A stretch of DNA of 64,000 nt from contig NC_135554.1 of assembly GCF_964340395.1 (NCBI RefSeq), positions 5,084,975 to 5,148,974 of the forward strand. The letters are read 5' to 3'. The position numbers and the translations under genes were made by a program. Position 1 is the stretch's first letter; each line of letters begins with the position of its first letter. The DNA comes from Glandiceps talaboti (taxonomy: Eukaryota; Hemichordata; Enteropneusta; Spengelidae). Below the pieces are notes generated by a model that saw nothing but the letters and a program-made list of their open reading frames with translations, searched no databases and had not been told where the DNA came from. This document shows positions 19,525-32,415 of this stretch, in pieces.

Positions 19525-22500
19525 TAATGGGTAGTGGGGATGTACTCTTTGCGCTGACCACCCAATCCTTGACCAAGTGGTAGTCAACTAACATCTGATA
19601 ACCCGAACTGTTATGAGTCTCCGGATGCTTTCAGTTCAGGCCATGCATAGCGCACATCCCTGCCGCACTGCTTAGGTGCGTTTCTGAGGTGTTGGGGCCA
19701 GCAACCCCTCCACCTTGTAAATCTTCTCGCTACAAACAAATCAAACAAGCCTCGAAAGGAAGGATCTAAACGGAGTAGACTTATGCATGCCCATCGACTA
19801 CGAGAAACGGATTTGAGTATACTAGAGGTGAATGTCAGAGGTCTCAGATCAAACATAGGTGAGCTGTCTAACTTGTGCAAAGAGCTCAGGCCAACTATTA
19901 TTGTTGTTGTGGAAACATTCCTGGACCAATCAGTGACAGATGGAGCAGACTGCATTGCCATACCTGGTTACATCCTAAGCTGCCGCAGAGACAGACCAAA
20001 TAAAACTGGCGGTGGAATTGCCATCTACTGCCTGGAAGGAATAGCCATTTTTCATGACATTGACTTAGACCCCTTAGAATATGAAGTGATGTGGTTTTCA
20101 GTGGCTCTCAGATCCCAGAAGCTACTGATAGCTGCAGTCTACAAACCACCAAGTAGCAATAGTGATATCATCAACTACCTAAACTCCAACACCTTATCAA
20201 AACTTGCAGAGTTCAGTGCCCAGTCTGTGATACTACTCGGTGATTTCAACGTTCATCACTCTGACTGGCTTGGCAGTAACACAACAGATGCTGCTGGCCG
20301 ACGTACACTAGAGATGTCCAACTCCCTTGGGCTGAGACAGATTGTCACTGAACCAACTAGGGAGGACCAGATCCTTGACCTGGTTTTGACTGACCTGCCT
20401 TCTACTGCTACAACTTTTTCATGATTAGGCACATCTGACCACAACCCTGTCATGGTCAAACTGGATGTGCCTGTCTATAGAAACAGACCTTACAGACGAA
20501 AAGTTTGGCGATATGACAAGGCTGACTATTGGGGTATGAGAGGTTACCTTTCTTCCGCTGACTGGACCCAAGCCCTCCAGTTTTATGACCCTGAACAAGC
20601 ATGCAAAAATACCACCGACATCATTTATAATGCTATGGAAAGCTATATTCCAAGCAAGTATGTTACCAAAAAGCCTGGCGACAAAGCTTGGTTTGATGAC
20701 CATTACAAGAAAGCTGCAACCAGGAAGCGTCGCCTGTTCAACAAGTCAAAGAAAATAAACACACAGGAAAATAAAGACAACTTTGTTGAAGCCAGAAAGA
20801 ATTATAACCACATAGAGAAACAAGCCACAAGAAGATATAACAACAAGTTGAAGGAGGAACTGTCAGACGGAAGTCTCAGCAGTAAGAGATGGTGGAATAT
20901 GGTTAATACCCTTTCCGGAAGAACAGCCCGAGCGGAGATACCAGTGTTAAAAGATCAGAACCACATCTACACCACAGCAAAGGAGAAAGCTGAAAAATTT
21001 GGTCAGACTTTTGCAAAGAAATGTCAACTTGAAAACGCAGACGAACCTGCTCCAGACATTAAAGGGACACCACAAAACACAAAGGACAACATAGCCTTCA
21101 AGGCCAAGGACATCAAGAGGCTATAGAGAAAATTAAAACCAGACAAGGCCACAGGACCAGATGGGATCCCTACCAAAGTCTTGAGAGAGTGTAGTGCAGA
21201 GCTAGCAAGACCTTTCAGCTGCCTGTTTAAGCTGTGCTTTGACCATGGAGTTTTCCCAAACCAGTGGAAGTGTGCATCAGTCATCCCTGTACACAAGAGA
21301 GACTCAAAGTCTAACCCATCCATGTACCGCCCCACATCACTCCTTAGCAACATCAGTAAGGTTATGGAGGCAGTGGTAAATAACCAGCTTCAGAAGTACC
21401 TGTTGCAAAACCACCTGATATCGGATAGGCAGTTTGGATTCAGACCACATCATAGCACAGCCGACATCCTTACCATCCTCTCTCAGCAATGGTCCAATGC
21501 TCTGGACAGGGGTTATGAAGTGCGTCTTATTGCCCTGAACATCAAAGGTGCATTCGACAAGGTGTGGCATAATGATCTGTGCTCTAAGCTCAAGGGGAAA
21601 GGAGTATCTGGCAAGCTGCTGACCTGGATTGAGAGCTACCTATCCAACCGGTCCAGGAAAGTGGTTTTATCTGGCCAATCCTCAAGTACTACATCCATAA
21701 ATGCATCTGTACCTCAAAGATCAATCCTAGGCCCACTGTTGTTCTCTGTCTTTATTGATGACCTCGGAGACGAATGTGAGAACACACTGTATCTGTATGC
21801 AGATGACTCCACCTTATTCTGTGAGATCAGATCAAGTGATGACAGCAACTCTAAAACATGTAGTATGAACAGGGACCTAGAGAGAATGAGGAACTGGGCA
21901 GACAAATGGAAAGTGGTCTTTGAGCCATCTAAGTGCAAAGTTTTGACCATCTCAAGAAAGAGGAATCCAACTAGGACAGACTTATTCTTCGGAAAGACTA
22001 AACTTGTAGAGAAGGATGAGCTGGAAATCTTGGGTGTCACAGGTGATAGGAAACTCACCTGGACTAAGCACATATCAAACATCACAGCCAGAGCTGGACA
22101 GAAGCTTGGAGCACTAAGGAAGGTTGCAAACAAACTGAATGTGAAAGGTAGAGCTATGGTCTACAAGGCCCAGGTTCGTACTGTTATGGAGTATGCTTCA
22201 TTATGCTGGATGAGTGCCTCAACCACCACACTCAAGCTTCTCGACTCCATCCAGAGTAAAGCATTGTGTATCATAGGTGTGAACGAACAGGAGGCAAGAT
22301 TGGATTTAAACATCCCTTCATTACATCACAGACGCCTGGTTGCAGCTACAACTGTGCTCTACAAGATGCACACAAGTTTGTGCCCATCTGATCTGAGGGC
22401 AATGCTTCCTTAGCCATATGTGATAAGACGAGCAACCCGCACCAGTTTGTCAATGTCAAGTCATGCACTCATCGAACCAGTATCAAGAACTTACTCCACT

Positions 22501-22785
22501 GGCAGAACTTTCATCCACACTGCAGTCCATGTCTGGAATGGACTCCCTGACAATATAGTTGGAGTGATCAGTGATAATGGTGCTCAGTCCTTCAAGAGCC
22601 GTGTGCACAAACATCTTTCAACACCCTAAAGAAACAGAAGATTCTCTAATGTACTCCTAAGCTGCTGTGAACCATTGCTTTGGCTCATGAGATTTACTTA
22701 TATAGTGCTTGGCTGCTTATATCTGTGTATGACCAGGTCACATCTTATGAGCTATTGTTCACTTTAGCATTTTATATATAAAAAA
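19525..22785 (+). mobile_element. Nearly complete Jockey/CR1/L2-type LINE inserted in the tandem array
   Basis: The element is 3,261 bp, starts after AATAC and ends in TATATATAAAAAAA before the second AATAC. The 5' part (19,525-19,782) has no ORF1-like frame and may be a 5' UTR or a truncation. The endonuclease and RT follow in one frame. The array gives exact boundaries. Confidence 0.9.
19783..22629 (+). pseudogene. LINE endonuclease-reverse transcriptase, one frame with three stops
   Basis: A single phase of 949 codons runs from ATG 19783 to TAA 22627-22629, interrupted only by TGA 20422, TAG 21124 and TAG 22411. The N-terminal 220 residues are an exonuclease-endonuclease-phosphatase fold (VNVRGLRSN, LLGDFNVHHSDW, then TSDHNPV after the first stop). 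The RT palm has AFDKVWHNDL, SILGPLLFSVFIDDL and the catalytic YADD (about 21,796). Two conserved sites look altered. The first palm block reads LIALNIKGAFD, with Asn where the catalytic Asp is usual. The later block reads PQRSILGPL, with Arg where Gly is usual. The C-terminus ends with a WNGLPD block and a helical tail. The copy is inactive but young, as there is no frameshift in 2.8 kb. Confidence 0.85.
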
Positions 22786-24360
22786 AATACACAACTTGTG
22801 TATCAGATTGTCAATTGTTCAGTTCTACACACTGTATTATTCATAGATCCGGCAAACATTGAGTTTCCAAGCAGTAACAGAGGTCAGGACAAAGTTGAAG
22901 TTTCCTTCACGCCACAAAATAATGACATCAAAGTAATGTTTAGTCATTAATATGTATGTGCTAATGAGGGTAAAGGTTATGGTCTATTATTGAAATTAGA
23001 TTTTCAGCATCGTCCCATCCTATCGTAAAGAGAATTGGATCAACCCTAATTTTACTAAATTTTTCACTTGAAAATATTTAATTTAGCAAAGTCGCTTGCC
23101 ACAGAACTGTTGCAATGTTGCTTTTACTTGTGTTGTACCGAAAACGACAAGCTGGTGAGAAGCCGTTTCTCCTTGTGGTCTTGTTCTCATCATGACCAGC
23201 TATACAGATGATAATATAGCTATCATTGCTCTGTAAAGCATGCATTTTGCCGTTACAAGAAAGACAAATTGATTTGGTTTTTTTGTTGATATTGTTGTTT
23301 TCATTTCATAATACGTTTCTATACACACTTATTGTAATTAATTGTAAGCATGCTTGCTGTTAAAAGCCTATTTCCTTTGTCAATCATGTTCTGAAGGCAT
23401 AAATGGTAACAGGAAGAAAAAACCTCCACTCAGCGCAAGCAGGCCAGGCAGCAGTTTGACAGAAAAGAATGGTATGTCTGTCATTTTACATTTTTTATTG
23501 CATAACACGTTTCTGTACCCATTTATTGTAGTTAATTAATTGTAAGCATCCTTGCTGTTCAAGTTTATTTCCTCTGTCAGTCATGTTCGGATACCCAGCT
23601 AGAAATCAGTAGGCAGATTACAGTGTGACAGGATAGGACCTATATAAACCTTCTAACATGGTATGTCAATGAAATGCTAGTACATGTTCTCTTAATTTCG
23701 TAAACTTCCATAGCTGTATTCACAGCGGCAGATGCATGTATACACTGTTTAAATTCTGATTACATTAATGTGATCACATAGCTGAAACAGGGATGTTCAT
23801 ATAGGTATGTGGTCAGGGTTGTGCGTACAAATGTTGTTACAGGGTCTGTATCACCCATAAATATAATACAAACCACAAACGCATATTGCTGATATAACCA
23901 TAAAGGTTGTCACGAAAACAGAGTTTTTCTAAAGCACACCTGCAGGATGGCGGAGGAACCACAATTAATGGAGTACAAAAAAAAAGAACTAACACACATG
24001 TCACAAGCTTTGTCTAATTTCCCTCTAAATTAAAAATATAAAGACTATGCTGAAATCTATAAATTTAGAGTACACTTGAAAATTACTGATAGCTGGTTGT
24101 TGCAAATAAAACTAATAACAATATTGGACATTACAGTCTCTCTTTGGACACGCTGTTGGCACTGCAATACACAACTAGTGTATCAGATTGTCAATTGTTC
24201 AGTTCCACACACTGTTCCGGCATACGTTGAGTTTCTAAGCAGTAACAGAGATCAGGGCAAAGTTGAAGTTTCATTCATCCCACAAACTGATGACGTGAAA
24301 GTAATGTGTAGTCATCAATATGTTATATATGCAAATGACGGCAAAGGTTACGATCTATTA

Positions 24361-25737
24361 AGAAACATTGTTTTTATAATATCGTCTTATTTTTTTCCCG
24401 TTCGTGCTTTAATTCTCGTTACCTCCACTCTTAATCCTACCTACCCATTTTCTTTATTTATCCCTTTCTAGTCCTTTTTGCCGAGTTCCGTAACTAGCGA
24501 CATTGACAAAACAGAATATGCTCTCCACTCATCCAAAATAATAATCGAACCTGCATGAATATTTATTCGACATGTTAAGTTAGAATACAATTTTCAATGA
24601 CGTTTTTTTTTATTAAACCGTACTAATACGACAGGGCTTTGTTATTGGCGTCTCAGTGTATGGTTAATTAAAGGTGTGACGTCATCAGTTTGTGGGTGAA
24701 GGAAACTTCAACCGTGCCCGAGTAAATTCCTCATGCAGGAATTCAAAAGCATACTACAGCAACGTTGGTTTATCACAGATCAAATTCTGGAGATTAGCTC
24801 CCTGAACTGTCAAATATTTATTCCTTTTATGTTTGTATCAATACAACTCTATTTCCACATACGATTGGATTATCCCATTGCCACCAGGTGTCTTTCACAG
24901 TATATGCAAATTCAATCTACTAGCCAGTTACCTGTCGAAACATGTTATGCTAATTTACAACCTAACTGAAATTACATATTTCCATGGATAGTAAACAACT
25001 GTGACCGGTCAACCTAATGTCGCTGACCTTGGTCAATGAGCATTACCAAATATATGCACTGTGAGACAAATGTAATAAAAATCAACCATACATGAATACT
25101 AATGTAAAATGTAATAACAATGAACCATAAATGAAAGAATCTAAACTGAATCACCATAACTGTAATAACATCTAACCATAAATGTGAAAAATTTTAACCT
25201 GAAATACATACCATTTCTGTGTTTTTTACTTTCCTCAAGGAAGCCTTCATGGTTATATATTAGGATGAAAAGTCTGTGTCTGTATATCTGTCTCTCAAAA
25301 ACGGCTGGCTCAATTCAAACAAAATTCAGTGCACCTGTTCTTTAGGGTAAATACTAGAATTAATTAGGTTTTGGTAAATATACATTGACTTTTAATGAGA
25401 AATTTACATAATTGATGAATGCACCCCTCAAATGTAAAATAATTTGGCACTTAAATGAGTTATACAAAAGTGCATCTGTCCTGAAAATATTATTGATCTA
25501 GCTTTCAGCTTTGATACTTTCTCTACATATTTTTGGTAATTAGATCTGTAAAAACTCTAGCTGGGCTGAGGCCTATGGTACAATGTTCTATAAACGCTTC
25601 ACACTGCATGCTGTGTTGGCCATAAGATCGCATCTGCGCACAATCATGCTTGAGTATCGCCAACATAAATTCATACGATCTCTTCACTATTTCATTCTCA
25701 ATCAAAATTGAAAATCTTTTTTTTTGTACGTTGTTGA
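24361..25737. other. Non-coding stretch without recognised features
   Basis: AT-rich sequence between the tandem array and a diverged repeat block. Short frames occur (for example 24,733-24,969), but none shows a recognisable domain or splice context. Confidence 0.4.
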
Positions 25738-26185
25738 TCTTATGACCTACATATTGAATTTAGAAGGGGAGCCCTCGTGAGTATTTGCATACATTTGCAT
25801 AAATCAATACAGTTCAAAATGGCCACCATCACTCATAAAAAATCCCACTTTGCAGAATTTTGTGGTGTAATAAAAGCACCAAATTGGGCATGAGTGTTCC
25901 TGAGACCCTACTCATTGAATTTGAAGGGGGGGGGCCTCGTGAATATTTACATACATTTGCATAAATCGATGAATTTCAACAGGCCGGCCATCACTCTTAA
26001 AAATCCCACTTTTCTGAGATACTACATACTTTGCAGAACTTTGCAGGACATAAAAGCACCAAATTGTATATGAGTGGTCCTCAGGACCTACTTATTGATT
26101 TTGACCCAGGAGAAATCTAGATATTTACATAAATTTGCATAAATTGGTAAAATCCAAAATGTCTGCTGTCACCCTTGAAAAGTCT
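25738..26185. repeat. Three diverged tandem copies of a roughly 170-bp unit
   Basis: The blocks GACCTACATATTGAATTT (25,743), GACCCTACTCATTGAATTT (about 25,903) and GACCTACTTATTGATTTT (about 26,085) each lead into ATTTGCATAAAT, a CATCACT-type stretch and TCCCACTTT. The copies are clearly related but diverged, with a G-run at about 25,927. Confidence 0.6.
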
Positions 26186-27340
26186 CATTTCTGGTCATTA
26201 AAGTATCTCCCTTGTAGACTATTATTAAAAGTCGGTTATTGTGCAACTTACGAAATAAGTTCCACGATCCACTCTCTGCATATTTTACGTACAACTATTT
26301 TTGCAGTAGGAGTTTGGATAGACATATCCCTCCCTTATATGAGTATATGTATGTCTTGTTTTACCCAACAGACAAATTTCATCATCATTACACCATTATT
26401 CTGCCAGTTCATTTACATCACCCTTTGTGCTTTTTGCTCGCTGCGATTGCTTTTTTTTAAAGATTCCAAACCAACAAGTCTGGATTGTCAACTTCTACTT
26501 GGGCAACCCTTCGTGTGTTAAAAGATTCATCCTGTCCAGGGGTGCCCTGTTTTTATATCCAACTGCAACGGTTTCATGTGTTAACATACTTGAAACTCCA
26601 TTCTTACCACATTGGTAACTGAACTGAATCGGCTAACAATTCTATAGTGCAAAAATCACTGTATATCAAGTGTTCCCATTAAGGGGATGCCCCAAGACAG
26701 GCCATGAGAATGGCAGGTTGCTGAAGGCAAAGGACGTATTAGGTCCCCCGTCAAGGGGTTGTAGGACACACAGTGGCAAGTAATTTATGGTGGAAATTGT
26801 ATTCATAAATAAATCTTTGCCTATAATTATCAGTAATCAATTTCAGAATAATACGACACACAAATGACATTTACAGATGTCATCAATTCTGTTCTCTTTA
26901 TTTCATTCCATAGTTTACCATTACATTCCACGGCAAAATGCCATATTTCCTACCAGCATAATAAGTTTTATTGACCAGTCATATGATACATACAGATGCC
27001 CGGAGTAGGTACCCCTCACTACCTCCAAAATAGTTTCCTTGTACTGTAACTTGGAAGCGAGACAGCTTCAGGCAAGCTACTCTGGTCACAGTGCACATAG
27101 CAAGTGTTCTGAACATTTACGGTTTGAAGTGCGTCAACAGCAACTGACACGGCAGCCTCTCATATAATCATCACTGTCTTCGTGAGTTCTTCAACCCTAT
27201 CTTTACCTGAAAACAGGAGATTATATCAATAACTGCTCCTGTCAGTTATTGGCTTTTGGCACAGACACACCGCAATATTCTGACATCACTTTTATGGGCA
27301 TATCTATTATATGCATTTTCATCAGCCGAGTGCCGTTATT

Positions 27341-27341
<1 letters not shown>
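26186..27341. other. Non-coding stretch without recognised features
   Basis: Short overlapping frames occur at 26,135-26,618 but none carries a domain. Nothing else is seen. Confidence 0.4.

Positions 27342-27405
<64 letters not shown>
27342..27405. repeat. (AC)n microsatellite
   Basis: Uninterrupted CA dinucleotides over about 63 bases, immediately before a LINE fragment. Confidence 0.95.
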
Positions 27406-27406
<1 letters not shown>

Positions 27407-27462
27407 GCAAATATCCAACATCTACATCGACATTATTTCATGGGTATGTCCATTATCACTCC

Positions 27463-30231
27463 ATGAGTGCTGCTCTTACTTGCATCAGTGAACCAACTCG
27501 TGTCACTGCCTCAACCCAAACTCTACTTGATGTCATCATGGTCAACAATCGTAAGAAAGTTCTTCGGTCTGGAGTTATTAATATGCATATTGGTGATCAT
27601 TGTTTGACTTATTCCATTGCCCGAATTCATGTACCACGTCCCTCCAGATAGAAAATAGTGTATCATTCATTCAAGCACTTTGACAAAACCACCTTTAATA
27701 GCGATGTGAGCTATATCCCCCTTCAGGTCTCTGAAATCTTTGATGATATTGATGATTCATATTGGGTTTTTGAAACCTTGTTCAAGAATGTACTTGATGA
27801 ACATGCTCCTCTCAAATCCAAGTATATCAAACGGAATCACGTCGGATACATGACTACTGAACTACTCGCTCACATCAAAACTTGCAATAAGCTTTGGAAG
27901 GAGTACTGTAAATGTAGAAATAATGAAAGTTGGGAGGTGTGCCGAAAGCAGCGTAATCTTTGTACCAGTGTTCGCCTTAAACCTTAAACTTATTGTACAA
28001 AAGTGCAGAGAAAATGCAAATGTTAAAGATAGTAAACAATTTTGGAAAGTCTTTGGCAACATGATGCACTCTAAACAGAAATAAACTGGTCCTCATATAG
28101 AACTTTGCGAAAATAATAAGATCATCAATGTCAGTCATAATTTATGTAATACAATCAATAACTATTTCACAACGGTTACAGGTGACATTTGGTTGCCAAT
28201 GACAGGTGTTAATATTACCCTAGTGTCAAAGCTATACAGGCAAACACAAACAGCACTGTAATTAAATTCAGGCCATCAACACCTGCGGATATAGCAAACC
28301 TTTTGACTAATCTAGACACAGGTAAATCAGCTGGTCATGACCGTATACCAGGTAGAGCCATTCAGACAGCTGCTAACACTCTATGTTTTCCATTGTGCTC
28401 GATAGTCAATAGATGCATTATATCAAATTCAGTGCCTGATGCATGGAACAGAGCGGAGATTACTCCAATCTACAAGAAAAATGATCACAAGAAGGAGAAT
28501 TACAGACCAGTCTCCATTCTACCGGTTTTGAGCAAAATATTTGAAGTTCTTCTATCTAATCAGTTGAATTCATATTTTGATAATATTTTCTCGAATTACT
28601 TATCAGCTTTCCGCAAAAACCACAGCTGTGAGTCTTCCCTATCGCGGCTTATAGAGGAGTGTAAATATGCACTAGAAAACAAAAACAGTGTAGGGATCAT
28701 TTTAATGGATCTATCAAAGGCATTCAACTCCATTCCGCATGGTCTACTTTGTGCAAAACTGTCAGCGTATGGCTTAGAAAGGGGGTCAGTTGAGTTGATT
28801 AAGGCTTACCTATAACCGCAGTCAAAGGGTCAAACTAAATGGTCATTTTTCTGATTGGGCGAAGCTCACCAAAGGCATTACACAAGGATCAGTACTGGGA
28901 CCAACCTTGTTCAATATCTTTCTTAATGATGTATTTTACTTCATTTTAACCTGCAAATTGAATTCTTATGCTGACGATAATCAGATATTTTATGCAAACA
29001 AAGATATTACTGATCTTATGCAATAGCTAACTTCTGATCTATTTACAGCTACACAGTGGTTTAGTAATAATCTGATGAAGATAAACCCAGAGAAATCACA
29101 GTTTATGCTTATGGGTAATGAAAGCACCGGTGAAAATAACATTAACGTCTCCAATGTTAACATTTCTAGTAGTGAAAATGTAGATCGTGTGGTGGTTAAT
29201 ATTGACAACATTAAATTTTGATAAGCATATATCCTCCATTTGTACTAAAGTAAACAAACACTTGGCAGTCATTAGACGGCTGAAGAAATTTATCCCGACT
29301 GATGCCAAATTACTTATATATAATAGCCTTATCTCTTCACTTTTGAATTATTGTAGTAGTATATGGGGTGGCTGTACTAAAAGAAATCTTGATAAGCTAG
29401 AGAAACTGAATCACAAAGTACTCTGTAGCAGTTATGACAGGCTCCTTAAGAACCAAAACCTTGTCAGCCTTTCTGAACAAAGGAACAACAATGTAGCTAA
29501 ATTAGTTTTTACAGCATTAACAGGTGCCGCTCCTATTTATATCACTGACATGCTCACACCTTGGGCTACTACATAATTTATGGTGGGTAACATATTGAAA
29601 ATTATTATTATTATTATTATTATTATTATTTAATTCTTAATGAACGCACTACACATACGTCTCAGTGCATTGTACACAACAAAGTAAAACACAAAAACAA
29701 AAAACACATAATTAATGTTCATGAAACAAAGGGAATTAAAATGCAGTCAATACTGATAAAAAAGAGATCGAGGTAAGAACATATCAAAAATAGTCGAAGA
29801 GCAAAAATAATTAAAACAGAAATTCATGTCCAATTACGAATGAGGTCGAATATTATAATAAGCCTTGGAAAAATGTCATGAATGTACCTGTAAAATGTGA
29901 GTTTAACAGAAATATTGCACAAAAAGATGCGTCTTCAAACGGCGTTTGAAACAATCAATCGTTTCGGCGGTGCGAATTTCTAGGGACAAAAGGTTCCACA
30001 AAGCAGGAGCGCAGACAGAAAAAGCTCTTTGGCCATACATTCTATTGAATTTGCCTCTTGGTGGTACAAATTCCAAGAGTTCATACCACCAAATACGGCT
30101 TGCACTCTATTTGGTATCAGGCACCAGTAATTTGGAACAAAGTGAGTAATGATTTAAGGATGGCTGATAATCTAGCGTCTTTTAAACGTAAAATTAAGCA
30201 AGGCAATGTCTCTCAACCCCTGTTTTACTTG
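27463..30231 (+). pseudogene. LINE reverse transcriptase remnant
   Basis: Coding begins in the end of the endonuclease (SEPTRVTASTQTLLDVIM) with a TAG at 27,649. It continues in the same frame to 27,987, then shifts, and reappears at 28,303-28,815 with the RT fingers and palm (NYRPVSILPVLSKIFE, ILMDLSKAFNSIPHGLL). The palm residue after AF is Asn rather than Asp. The YADD is present at about 28,970 in another frame. The thumb region continues at 29,187-29,576 (LLNYCSSIWGG). After an inserted LINE the C-terminus resumes at about 30,078 (GLHSIWYQAPVIWNKVSNDL) and stops at about 30,231. At least three frameshifts and several stops make it inactive. Confidence 0.75.
29597..30076 (-). mobile_element. 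5'-truncated CR1/L2-type LINE tail inserted in another LINE
   Basis: Read on the minus strand from about 30,070, the frame encodes the typical end of LINE ORF2 (YGQRAFSVCAPALWNLL, FKRRLKTHLF) and stops at 29,903-29,905. It is followed by a 3' UTR and a trinucleotide tail that appears on the plus strand as (ATT)n at 29,600-29,631. The host LINE continues on both sides. A clear target duplication was not found, so the right edge is approximate. Confidence 0.65.
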
Positions 30232-30550
30232 TAATTTAGTGTTGTTGGATGACTTAATACTCTTTCGCTATGTGATTTCCATCATTTTATTTTTCAGCTC
30301 TAGGTTCTAGTCTTGACTGAGTCTTTTGAGTCTTTGTTGTTGGTTTGTTTTGTTTGTATATAAGTTATTATTGTGATGTGTATTTTATCTTCATGACGGT
30401 TTTACTGTAGTTTTTATTTATATTTTACATCTTGGATGTATTAGCACATCTGTGCTACATTTTAAACCGAGTACAAATAAAATAATAATTAACTAAATAT
30501 TATATAGAAATAATAATTTTTGTAATAATTGAGTTTATTTGAATATTAAC

Positions 30551-31100
30551 CACCCTACCTGGGATAGTTTGTTACGCTAAGTTCAAAAAAATGGGGTCAT
30601 TTTATGAACATCTATTGTCATGGTAACCAAAATCACCATAATATGTTAATCATTTTTCCAAACTTTGACATAAAACATTGAAAAAAAAAGTTAATACAGT
30701 GAAAAAATGTCCTTGTATTAGACATGTATGAGTTAGTGCTACCTGGTGTAACATAAACTGTATAAAATTGGATAGCTGTTTCCATGGAAACATACGGTAG
30801 ACATGCAAATTATGTTTTCATTACATACACATACATCTCACAAATAACATTATAAATCTGATAAATATCTTTTTATTTGCACATTTACCCCACTACCAAG
30901 GGTAGTTTGTCATGCTGAGTTCAAAAAAAGTGGTCATTTAATGAACATAAGTTGCCATGGTAACCAAAATAACCATACTATGTGAATTTTTGGAAAATTA
31001 GACATAAAACACTTTAATAATTTCAAATTTAGGAAAAAACATCATTGCTGTTTGAATGTATGGGTTGGTGATATATGTTGTAACAAGGTTTCATGATTTT
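30551..31100. repeat. Two diverged direct repeats about 340 bp apart
   Basis: A block near 30,551-30,740 (GATAGTTTGTTACGCTAAG, CATGGTAACCAAAATCACC, GACATAAAACA) is repeated with changes near 30,890-31,080 (GGTAGTTTGTCATGCTGAG, CATGGTAACCAAAATAACC, GACATAAAACA). Both are non-coding. They could be an old tandem duplication or two copies of one transposon. Confidence 0.6.
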
Positions 31101-32231
31101 TGAAATTATCTGTATCAAACCTATGCAATTCTAAAAGTAAAACTCTAAAAATGACCAGAACAAATTGTAAATACCTAAATACCAGCAGTCCTTGAGAATT
31201 CGATCTACACAACTTGGTTCAGTCTTTCATCACAAAATCTCCAAATGTGTACACATACATTTGAGTACAAGTTGACATACGCGACTCGATGCTGTATATC
31301 GTTTGTTTATGGATAGAAATTCAAAATCCGACAGTTTCAAAGATCGTCTGCTGCTCCAGCTGACACTGTAGTGTAGTATTGTGACAACTCGATGTGCGTA
31401 CATGCGTATGTACGTATTTGTGGGGCCCAAATTCAGACGATAACAGACACCGATATCATTCATGTCATCGGGGACAAGTGACATCACGGTAGCATTCATT
31501 GTTACAGGAATACTTATGAATTATCCAGAAATTCTCAATCATAAGGTTTGCGAAGTGTCGAGTGTGAGAAATGGCGACTGTTAGTTACTGTGTGTGCGCG
31601 CGAGGTGAATGACGTCACTAGAATTGAATACAATGTAGCAATGTGCGTTACATTGTCGTATGTGTGCATGCGGTACCGTGGTACACACATCACATACTAG
31701 TACAAGTGAGATAGACAACGATAGAAACAAACTCGCCAGCTTACAAATGTATTGTTTACATGACTTTGCCGCGATGATGAGGAAAAATCATCATTAATTT
31801 ACATTAAACTTAGTTGCTAAAATTATGGATGAGTTAAAACAGCAAGGGACATTGCAAATAGTGTTTTCCGACATTTCATAGGCGAATGTTATGCAGTGTT
31901 TTTTCGGAGTGTCTGCTGATCGACGTATGTTACCAGCACATTGTGCTGGTGACAGGTGTGGGATATTTATGACATCAATTTGAGGAGTATTTCTATGAAT
32001 AATAAGCACTGGTTACCTTTGATAAACGGTTGCCTAATAAAGTACACTGAATCCACTGAACTGTACAATGTAACGATGTCTATATCGCGAGCAAACGTGA
32101 AACTGAGATGACGTGGGGAACGGTTATTTACGTATACTTTCTAGGGAATTGCATAACATACATGTATATCCATAGCCGATACATGTATTTGACCTAAAAC
32201 CAGTTGTTCTGTATCTCTTTGTAGTGTCGTT
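31101..32231. other. Non-coding stretch without recognised features
   Basis: Only short frames without domains are present. Nothing repetitive is evident. Confidence 0.4.
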
Positions 32232-32296
<65 letters not shown>

Positions 32297-32297
32297 A
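32232..32297. repeat. (TTG)n microsatellite
   Basis: About 20 tandem TTG triplets with one GATG interruption near the right end. Confidence 0.95.
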
Positions 32298-32415
32298 AAG
32301 ATTCAGTTTGCTTCATCGTACATTACAGCATAGCAAGTATAGTATAGTATATGACAAGTTGAGAACTACACGACACGTCTGTTTACATGTAATACAGGCT
32401 TCAACATGTGCCTTA

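Larger units (their letters stand above)
15612..24360. repeat. Tandem array of a 1.41-kb unit, about four copies, third copy split by a LINE
   Basis: The anchor GTTGCTTTTACTT recurs at 15,616, 17,031, 18,443 and 23,117. A second anchor (TGATAGCTGGTTGTTGC) recurs at 16,621, 18,033, 19,441 and 24,088. Spacings are 1,415, 1,412 and, after removing the LINE, about 1,408 for the first anchor, and 1,412, 1,408 and about 1,381 for the second. Copies differ by only a few percent, except the last part of copy four (after about 24,220), which is more diverged. Each unit also holds an internal direct repeat of about 190-bp spacing (TTAATTGTAAGCATACTTGC occurs twice). Short conserved frames inside the units are not supported as genes. 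Confidence 0.9.
27420..30490 (+). mobile_element. Degenerate 5'-truncated LINE, itself interrupted by a second LINE
   Basis: The element begins within the end of the endonuclease region just after the (AC)n tract. It carries the RT and resumes after the inserted minus-strand LINE at about 30,080. It ends in AT-rich sequence with TACAAATAAAATAATAATT at about 30,475-30,490. Exact boundaries and target duplication are not visible. Confidence 0.7.
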
